NCBI GenBank assembly: GCA_910579155.1
Contig: CAJTTS010000003.1
Location: forward strand, 1-64,000
DNA: 64,000 nt
Origin: an uncultured Oscillospiraceae bacterium
GTDB lineage: Bacteria; Bacillota_A; Clostridia; Oscillospirales; Oscillospiraceae
Reading direction: 5' to 3'
The notes beneath the pieces are model-generated. The model did no database searches. It saw nothing but the letters and a program-made list of their open reading frames with translations, and had not been told where the DNA came from. This document shows positions 41,870 to 47,693 of this stretch, one piece after another. The first letter of the stretch is position 1. Each line of letters starts with the position of its first letter. The position numbers were made by a program, and so were the translations under genes.

Positions 41870-43234
41870 TTAGGGGATGATATAGAAATCGAAGTATTCA
41901 ACCGTAGTATTTTTGCTGTCCCGGGTGGTCTCCCGTTGGACAAAGCCGTCCAGCCCCCAGGCGTCCTCAAACACCTGCCAGTCGGCGGCAAGGACGCCGC
42001 CCTGCTCGGCGGGGGCGTTCGGCAGTTCAACGGTCTCGCCGTCCACCAGGGCGGTACCCCTCCCCGCGTGGAGGACGATGCTCACGCCCCGGTACACGCA
42101 GGTGACGTCGCCGGTGGCGGGGTCCCAGGTGCAGACGCCGCCCAGCTTTTCTGTCAGCTCCCGGACGGCGATGGAGTAGCCGCTCCTCTCTGACAGGGGT
42201 TCCATCCGGGTCACGGTGATGGGGTCCAGGGAGGCGTCGTGTGCCACGGGGGTGGGCTTGGAGCCGTCCAGGGGGTACTCCATGTCGAACACGATGATGG
42301 AGGCGATGCCGTCCAGGTCCTGAATCTCCTTGAAGCGGTAGTGGTACTCCCACTGATGGGTCGCCTCGTTGAAGCTGCCGTCGGTGCCGTCCATCACCTG
42401 GGACTGGGTGAGGATAGCGCCGTCCGCCATGCGCAGGCGGATATTGGGATCTAGATTGGCGGAGGAGCTGCCGTAGAAGTGGCAGGTGAAGGGGGTGAGG
42501 GTGATCTTGCTGATGGTGAGGGTATCGTCGTCCATGACGATGGGGGAGATGACGGATGGGGTGCCGGAGCCGCTGGCCCCGATGTTCACCGTCTTGGAGG
42601 GGGCGGGGGTCAGCGGCACCTCCACCTGCTTGCCCTCCTCCATATACCCGCAGCGGACCCGCAGCATGGTGGTGGAATCGGGGAAGTCGCTGATAGATAT
42701 GGCAAAGCGGCGGGTATTTTCCGTGCTGCCGTCCAGGTCATAATAGCCGGGACCGGTCCAGGAGCTGGGCTTTTTGCCGGACGAGAGCACCGGGAAGACG
42801 TCAAAGGTGTCGATGTCAATGAAGTGGTCGTCCCAGAGGAATTCCTTTGCCTCATCGCTGAGGGCGGTGATGGTGACGGTCAGATAGGCGCTGTGCTCGT
42901 CGGCCACGCAGCCCTCCACCGTCAGGGTGTAATTTTCGTCGCTGACGCTCCGGACGGTGCTGTCCACGTATTCCTGGACGGGGGCGGGGTTCCCCTTGAA
43001 CCAGTTGGACAGGCCGTTCCAGTTGGCGGTGGCCGCGAAGGCGGAGCCCGTCAGGGCCGCCACCGCCGCTACGGCGATCAGCGCCGTGCGCAGTTTTTGC
43101 TTCATATAGATCTTCCTTTCCGCTTGGTCGGCATCCAGCGCGGCGTTGACCCGCGCCTTGACGCGCCTGCTGTCCAGTTGGGGCGGAACGCCGGGGCCGT
43201 CCACGCTCCGCCAGAGCTTATCCAACCGTGCCAT
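41870..43234 (-). CDS. DUF4179-type anti-sigma factor (membrane)
   Basis: The 454-residue protein starts MARLDKLWRSVDGPG, a short cytoplasmic segment (~45 residues) that likely holds the sigma factor. One membrane helix follows (LIAVAAVAALTGSAFAATA), then a ~370-residue extracellular part rich in strands with TITALSDEAKEFLWDDHF (DUF4179) and two further Ig-like parts. The gene overlaps the upstream ECF sigma gene by 17 bases, the normal sigma/anti-sigma arrangement. The stop is 25 bases from the convergent terminator. The signal sensed is unknown. Confidence 0.82.
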   Translation of the reverse strand: MARLDKLWRSVDGPGVPPQLDSRRVKARVNAALDADQAERKIYMKQKLRTALIAVAAVAALTGSAFAATANWNGLSNWFKGNPAPVQEYVDSTVRSVSDENYTLTVEGCVADEHSAYLTVTITALSDEAKEFLWDDHFIDIDTFDVFPVLSSGKKPSSWTGPGYYDLDGSTENTRRFAISISDFPDSTTMLRVRCGYMEEGKQVEVPLTPAPSKTVNIGASGSGTPSVISPIVMDDDTLTISKITLTPFTCHFYGSSSANLDPNIRLRMADGAILTQSQVMDGTDGSFNEATHQWEYHYRFKEIQDLDGIASIIVFDMEYPLDGSKPTPVAHDASLDPITVTRMEPLSERSGYSIAVRELTEKLGGVCTWDPATGDVTCVYRGVSIVLHAGRGTALVDGETVELPNAPAEQGGVLAADWQVFEDAWGLDGFVQRETTRDSKNTTVEYFDFYIIP

Positions 43235-43775
43235 CTGCCAGACCTCCTTTGATTAAAATTTCTTTCAGTTTTCGGCGGGCCCGGCACAGCCTGGATTTGG
43301 CCGCCGTGACGGACAGTCCCAGGTCCCGGGCGATGTCCTTGACCGGCTCATCCTCATAGTAGAAGCGCAGGACCAACTGGTCGTCCGGGGGCGGCAGGTT
43401 CTCCACCGCGCGGCGCAGCGCGTCGGCGAACATCCGCCGCTCCAGTTCATCCTCCGGGGTGGAGCCGCCCGCCCCGCCCGCCTCGTCCAGGGGCAGGGGC
43501 GGCGGGGGCGCGGCGCGCAGGCGGTCAACCGCCTTGTTGCGGGCCACCGCCGCCAGCCAGGATTTGAGGCCCTGCTCCGGCTGCAAGCTGTCCCGGCGGG
43601 ACCACAGGGCCAGGAACGCGTCGGAGACCACCTCCTCCACGTCCTCCGGGGTGGCGGCGGGACCCATGGCGTTCCAGGCCACGGCGGACAGGTAGCGGGT
43701 ATATGCGTCCATGGCCCGGTTCAGGGCCGACCGGCTGCCCTGTTTCAGCTTCTGAGCCAGCTTTTTATCGTTCAA
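43218..43775 (-). CDS. ECF RNA polymerase sigma factor
   Basis: The 185-residue factor has region 2 (ATPEDVEEVVSDAFLALW, ~40-57; LQPEQGLKSWLAAVARNKAVDRLR) and region 4 (LPPPDDQLVLRFYYEDEPVKDIARDLGLSVTAAKSRLCRARRKLKE region) joined by a Pro-rich linker. It is a TTG start at 43775 with aggaggtg 5 bases upstream. The gene is preceded by an AACC/CGTA promoter with a poly-T spacer, so it probably drives its own synthesis, and it is co-translated with the DUF4179 anti-sigma. Confidence 0.9.
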   Translation of the reverse strand: MNDKKLAQKLKQGSRSALNRAMDAYTRYLSAVAWNAMGPAATPEDVEEVVSDAFLALWSRRDSLQPEQGLKSWLAAVARNKAVDRLRAAPPPPLPLDEAGGAGGSTPEDELERRMFADALRRAVENLPPPDDQLVLRFYYEDEPVKDIARDLGLSVTAAKSRLCRARRKLKEILIKGGLADGTVG

Positions 43776-43811
43776 GGTCTCACCTCCTCAAGAACCGGTT
43801 CTGCCTGTAAA

Positions 43812-43837
43812 TACGAAAAAAAACAAAAAAGGTTGCA
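43812..43837 (-). promoter_or_regulatory. ECF-type promoter for the sigma/anti-sigma operon
   Basis: On the minus strand TGCAACC, a 15-bp spacer of T residues with one G, and CGTAT precede the sigma gene by about 40 bases. This is the AAC-N16-CGT architecture with a T-tract that is typical of ECF sigma factors such as SigV/SigX, so autoregulation is likely. Confidence 0.72.
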
Positions 43838-43946
43838 GGGATTTTAAAAACAGTATATCATATTTTTCACCGGGAGGCAGGAAGGTTCCTGCGCCAAGGT
43901 GTGATCGTGTGCAGGGATCAGCGTTTTCGCATATGGGAGGGAGCAT

Positions 43947-44957
43947 ATGTGGGCAGAAGATAGGGTGAGGATCGTGGATATCGCCAACGAGCTGGGGGTA
44001 AGCACGGCGACGGTGTCCAACGTGATCCACGGGAAGACAAAGAAAATCTCCGACCGGACGGTGAAGCGGGTGCAGGAGAAGCTGGAGGAGCGGGGCTATA
44101 TCCCCAACATGGCGGCCACGCTGCTGGCCCAGAACAATTCCCGGATCATCGGCGTGGTCGTCAAGAACCACGAGAAATACGAGGGCAGCTTGCTGGAGGA
44201 CCCGTTTATCGCCTCCTCGCTGAATTTCCTGTCCGACGAGATTGAGCGCAACGGCTACTTCATGATGATTAAAAAGGCGGCGGATATCATGGAAGCGGCC
44301 AAGTTTGCCTCCATGTGGAACATGGACGGCATGGTGCTGCTGAGCTTCTGCGCGGATGAGTACCAGCGGCTCCGGGACAGCATCCGTATTCCCTTCGTGG
44401 TCTACGACGGATATTTTGAAAACGGGGATAGAATCTGCAACATCCGCATTGACGACCGGGACGGCGGGCGGCAGGTAGGGCGGTACTTCCGGGAGCTGGG
44501 ACACGAACGGGTGCTGTGCGTGGCGGACAACCGGGCGTGCATGGACCTGGAGCGGTACACGGGCTTGTGCGAGGGACTGGGATTCCCGGCGGACTTTCTG
44601 GAGATTCCCATGCAGAAGGCGGAGCGGGAGCGCTTCTATCGGGAACGCCTCCCGGGGCTGCGCCAATACGGTGCGGTGTTTGCCGCGTCCGATTATTATG
44701 CGGTGGACCTGATGGGCTTTTTGCAGCGGTCGGGGCTGGAGGTGCCGGGGGATATCTCTGTGGCGGGCTTTGACGACAGCGCCATCTGCCGTCAGGTGAC
44801 GCCGGGCCTGACCTCCGTCCGGCAGGACGGGCGGGCCAGGGCGGAGGCGGCGCTCCGGCTGCTGAAACGGATGAAGCGGGAGCCCGGCTACTCGGAGGAT
44901 GCGATGATGCCGGTTCAACTGGTGCGGAGGGACAGCACCGGGAGGTTACGCCATTAA
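43947..44957 (+). CDS. LacI-family transcription regulator
   Basis: The 336-residue protein has the LacI HTH (VDIANELGVSTATVSNVIHGKTKKISD, with the ATVSNV second helix), then a hinge and a periplasmic-binding-type sugar domain with IGVVVKNHE and GYFMMIKKA, ending IVAGFDDS-like (SVAGFDDSAIC) and LTSVRQDG. Effector residues cannot be assigned. It is read in the same direction as the MATE gene. Two palindromes straddle its stop codon and the MATE promoter, so it probably controls that exporter. Confidence 0.92.
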   Translation: MWAEDRVRIVDIANELGVSTATVSNVIHGKTKKISDRTVKRVQEKLEERGYIPNMAATLLAQNNSRIIGVVVKNHEKYEGSLLEDPFIASSLNFLSDEIERNGYFMMIKKAADIMEAAKFASMWNMDGMVLLSFCADEYQRLRDSIRIPFVVYDGYFENGDRICNIRIDDRDGGRQVGRYFRELGHERVLCVADNRACMDLERYTGLCEGLGFPADFLEIPMQKAERERFYRERLPGLRQYGAVFAASDYYAVDLMGFLQRSGLEVPGDISVAGFDDSAICRQVTPGLTSVRQDGRARAEAALRLLKRMKREPGYSEDAMMPVQLVRRDSTGRLRH

Positions 44958-44980
44958 CCTGTAAGGTTACGCGATTAATC
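44944..44980. promoter_or_regulatory. Two operator-like palindromes at the lacI stop, before the MATE promoter
   Basis: GGTTACGCCATTAACC at 44944-44959 and GGTTACGCGATTAATC at 44965-44980 share GGTTA...TAA(C/T)C ends and lie 21 bp (two turns) apart. The first overlaps the TAA of lacI. The -35 of the MATE promoter starts 3 bases after the second. Such tandem palindromes fit a LacI-type repressor, though the central bases are not the classic CG. Confidence 0.55.
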
Positions 44981-44982
44981 TA

Positions 44983-45011
44983 TTGAAAATACCCGCCCTA
45001 CCCGCTATGAT
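44983..45011 (+). promoter_or_regulatory. Sigma-A type promoter for the MATE exporter
   Basis: TTGAAA at 44983-44988, a 17-bp spacer, and TATGAT at 45006-45011. The -10 lies within the left arm of the 32-bp inverted repeat, so the transcript would begin inside the arm near 45018 and carry the inner hairpins as its leader. Confidence 0.85.
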
Positions 45012-45117
45012 ATGGTCAGCGCGCAGGCTTTGCCAGACAGCGGCACAGCCGCTGTCTAAAAATCGGCGGTTGCCGATTTTCAAATGCGCCGACCATATCA
45101 TAGCGGATAGGGCGGGT
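44991..45117 (+). repeat. 127-bp inverted-repeat leader before the MATE gene
   Basis: Arms of 32 bp (44991-45022 and 45086-45117) match except at two places, where each mismatch would be a G-U pair in the minus-strand RNA. Between them are GACAGCGG-CACAG-CCGCTGTC and AAAATCGGC-GGTT-GCCGATTTT hairpins. The right arm contains the agggcgggt stretch just before the MATE start codon, so it covers the ribosome binding site. Plan: outer long repeat with two inner hairpins, as in the elements at 3135 and 20361. Confidence 0.8.
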
Positions 45118-45118
45118 G

Positions 45119-46477
45119 ATGTTTGTGAAAGAGAAGCGTTTTTTGCGGGCTGTGGCGGGAATTGCCGTCCCGGTGGGCCTGCAATCCATGCTGCAATCTT
45201 CCTTTGCCATGATCGACCAGTTGATGGTGGGCCAGCTCGGGAGTACGGCGGTGTCCGCCGTGGAGGTGGCGGGGCGTCCGGCGTTCATCTATTCCGTAGT
45301 GGTGGGCGCGGCGGCGGCCATCGCCGGGATCATGATCTCCCAGTATCTGGGCAAACAGGACGAGGAGATGGCGGACCGCAGCCTGTGCGTCAACCTGGTG
45401 GCGGCGCTGCTGCTGGGGGGCCTGTTCACCGTACTGTGCCTGGCGTTTCCCGGTCAGATCGTCAGCATTTATATCAAGGATGACCCGGCCATACTGGCCG
45501 CCGGGCGGGACTACCTGGTGCGGATCGTCTGGACGTACCTTCCCATGGGGGCGGCCTCCATCCTGGCCGTTATGATCCGGTGTATGGACCGGGCGGTGTG
45601 GCCCTTGTTTGCGGGGATTGCCTCGGCCGTGGTGAACACGGGGCTGAATTACGTGCTGATTTTCGGCCGTCTTGGTTTCCCGGCGCTGGGCGTTACCGGC
45701 GCGGCCATTGCCAGCGTGATCTCCCAGCTTGTCAACCTGCTGCTGATCCTGGCCATGTTCTACCGGGTCCGGGTGCGCAAACGGGGCGGGCTGCGCTTCT
45801 CCCTGTCTCTGGGGGCGGGGGGCTGGAAGCAGTACCTGGTGATGCTGCTCCCCATCCTGATAAACGAGTTTCTCTGGAGCGTGGGGCAGAACGTGAACAC
45901 CTTCATCTATGGGCACCTGGAATACGGCGACCTGGCCGCCATGTCCATGACCGGGCCCATCCAGGGGCTATTCACCGGGGCGCTGGGCGGCGTGGCCCAG
46001 GCGGCGGGCATCCTGATCGGCAAGCGCCTGGGGGCGGAGGAGTACGATGAGGCGTATCAGGAGTCGAAACGGCTGATCTGGTATGGGATCACGGGCTCGC
46101 TTGTGCTGTCGGCGCTGCTGATCTGGCTGAGGGGCCCCTATGTGCTGCTCTACAAGGTGGAGCCAGGCGTGCAGGCCACGGCCAGGGAGCTGCTGCTGTT
46201 GTTTGCGATTTTGGCGCCGGTGAAGGTGACCAACATGATCCTGGGCGGCGGGATCGTCCGCAGCGGCGGAAAGACCACCTACATCATGCTCATCGACGTG
46301 GCGGGCACCTGGCTGGTGGGGGCGCCGCTGGGGCTGGTGACCGCGTTCGTGTTCCATCTGCCCATCGGGTGGGTGTATTTCATCCTGTCCCAGGAGGAGC
46401 TGGTCCGGCTGGTGATGACCCTGGTCGTGTTCAAGCGGAAAACGTGGATGCACAGCCTTTCAACGGAGCGCACCTGA
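45119..46477 (+). CDS. MATE-family multidrug/efflux exporter
   Basis: The 452-residue polytopic protein has about twelve helices and MATE sequence: AVAGIAVPVGLQSMLQSSFAMIDQLMVGQLG, VVGAAAAIAGIMISQYLG, ASAVVNTGLNYVLIFG-like (IASAVVNTGLNYVLIFGRLG) and IGKRLGAEEYDEAYQESKRL. The mid-protein N-V-N-T-F motif replaces the usual N-N. The start ATG at 45119 (or GTG 45116) lies at the edge of the inverted-repeat arm. Likely transports drugs or metabolites; substrate unknown. The adjacent LacI regulator probably controls it. Confidence 0.9.
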   Translation: MFVKEKRFLRAVAGIAVPVGLQSMLQSSFAMIDQLMVGQLGSTAVSAVEVAGRPAFIYSVVVGAAAAIAGIMISQYLGKQDEEMADRSLCVNLVAALLLGGLFTVLCLAFPGQIVSIYIKDDPAILAAGRDYLVRIVWTYLPMGAASILAVMIRCMDRAVWPLFAGIASAVVNTGLNYVLIFGRLGFPALGVTGAAIASVISQLVNLLLILAMFYRVRVRKRGGLRFSLSLGAGGWKQYLVMLLPILINEFLWSVGQNVNTFIYGHLEYGDLAAMSMTGPIQGLFTGALGGVAQAAGILIGKRLGAEEYDEAYQESKRLIWYGITGSLVLSALLIWLRGPYVLLYKVEPGVQATARELLLLFAILAPVKVTNMILGGGIVRSGGKTTYIMLIDVAGTWLVGAPLGLVTAFVFHLPIGWVYFILSQEELVRLVMTLVVFKRKTWMHSLSTERT

Positions 46478-46481
46478 ACGG

Positions 46482-46522
46482 AAAAACGGCCCGGTCCCGC
46501 GTCGATACGCGGGACCGGGCCG
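46482..46522 (-). terminator. Terminator at the MATE/lipoprotein convergence
   Basis: CGGCCCGGTCCCGCGT pairs perfectly with its complement (16 bp, 4-base loop). On the minus strand it is followed by TTTTT, so it ends the lipoprotein gene. Confidence 0.9.
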
Positions 46523-46555
46523 CTGAGTATGGATTGGGATTCCGGAGCCGGGCAG

Positions 46556-47419
46556 CTACCGGGCGGCCGCCTCGTTGATAAGGGCCGCGGTCTCCGGGTC
46601 CTCCTGGTCCGCCGCCGTGGCGTGGAACTCATCAAACCGCCAGCCCTCCGCCGTGCGCACCAGATTGAGGTTGAAATCGAGGGTGTAATCCCAGCCGTCT
46701 TCCAGCCGCCGGTCCCGGGCTTCCACGGTCTCGCCCTCGTTGGGCCAGGGGGAGCTGTAGTAGCCTGTGAGGGTGAAGGCGATCTCGTCGTCCGTTTGGG
46801 AGATCAGGGTGAAGGTGTCGGGGAATCTTTCGTTGCGGTAATAGCCGCCCATGGACACGTCCAGGAAGTAGAGCGCGCCGTCGATGTTGACGAACCGCTC
46901 CCCGCGCTGGATGGCGTTCCGGGCGGTCCAGAAGCGGTCGGTAAAGAGAGAGTGGACCATGGCGTCGAAGTCCGCCCAGGCGGCGTAGAGTCCGGTGGCC
47001 TTGGTATAGGTGATGCCGTTGAGCTCCGCCACAGCGTCCAGGTCCGGGACCGATCCGATGCACACCTCGCTGGTGTCCCCGCCGAACAGGCGGCCATACA
47101 TGGCGTGAGCCTGCCGGTAGAGGAGCTGCTGGTCCTGGTCCAGAAAGTCCGGGACGGGAATGCTCAGGCTGTCGTCGTCCAGGGGGATTTCGGGAAACGC
47201 CGCCTGGGCGGGCTGGACGGTCGGCTGGGCGGAGGGTTCCTGGGACAGGACAGCGGGGGGCTGTCCCGCCTGCGCCGGAAGGGAGGGGGACGGGATTTCC
47301 GCCTCCCCGGTGGGCGTACAGGCGCTGAGGGCGCACAGCACCGCCGCCAGCATGACGTAAGCGCATATGGCGCACAGGGAGGCGAAAAAAGAAGATAGGA
47401 TGCCGAATTGCTTTCTCAT
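46556..47419 (-). CDS. Lipoprotein of unknown function (possible IseA-like fold)
   Basis: The 287-residue protein has a signal peptide with hydrophobic core LCAICAYVMLAAVL and a lipobox ALSAC, then a Pro/Gln/Ala-rich linker (~45 residues). A C-terminal domain from ~130 follows: SVPDLDAVAELNGITYTK, FVNIDGALYFLDVSMGGYYRNERFPDTFTLISQ and TLDFNLNLVRTAEGWRFDEF. The F-V-x-x-D-G-x-L-Y-F pattern recalls the IseA/YoeB fold, a DL-endopeptidase inhibitor, but this is a weak impression. Start at 47419 has ggaggaa upstream; 5' extensions lack one. Confidence 0.7.
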   Translation of the reverse strand: MRKQFGILSSFFASLCAICAYVMLAAVLCALSACTPTGEAEIPSPSLPAQAGQPPAVLSQEPSAQPTVQPAQAAFPEIPLDDDSLSIPVPDFLDQDQQLLYRQAHAMYGRLFGGDTSEVCIGSVPDLDAVAELNGITYTKATGLYAAWADFDAMVHSLFTDRFWTARNAIQRGERFVNIDGALYFLDVSMGGYYRNERFPDTFTLISQTDDEIAFTLTGYYSSPWPNEGETVEARDRRLEDGWDYTLDFNLNLVRTAEGWRFDEFHATAADQEDPETAALINEAAAR

Positions 47420-47634
47420 GATGATTCCTCCAGTTTGGTACACAATTGGACTACGGCTGTAATCCGTTTCCAGTCTGCCACAATCTGGAACCGATGTCAA
47501 CGGGAAATGGGCAGTATTTACAACTCCGATACAGAAATCATACATTCTTGACGAAAGGTTGGAGCATACCGCTCTGGATAAGGCGCGCTGAATATCTGCC
47601 TGAAAACTGTAACCGCTCTGTCATTTCTTTGATG

Positions 47635-47681
47635 TTGACATTGTAGACTTATCGTGGTATGATAATGTCTATGACGTAGAC
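47635..47681 (+). promoter_or_regulatory. Promoter and palindrome before the M56 gene
   Basis: TTGACA at 47635-47640, 17-bp spacer, extended -10 TGG-TATGAT at 47658-47663. Directly after it GTCTA-TGACG-TAGAC (47667-47681) is a perfect palindrome and GTAGAC also occurs at 47643. Its placement at the transcription start fits a repressor site. Confidence 0.8.
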
Positions 47682-47693
47682 GGGGGGATCGAT

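Noticed and set aside
47420..47693. BlaI/MecI-type repressor gene before the M56 gene
   Set aside because: Only noncoding sequence and a palindrome are present; no HTH ORF.
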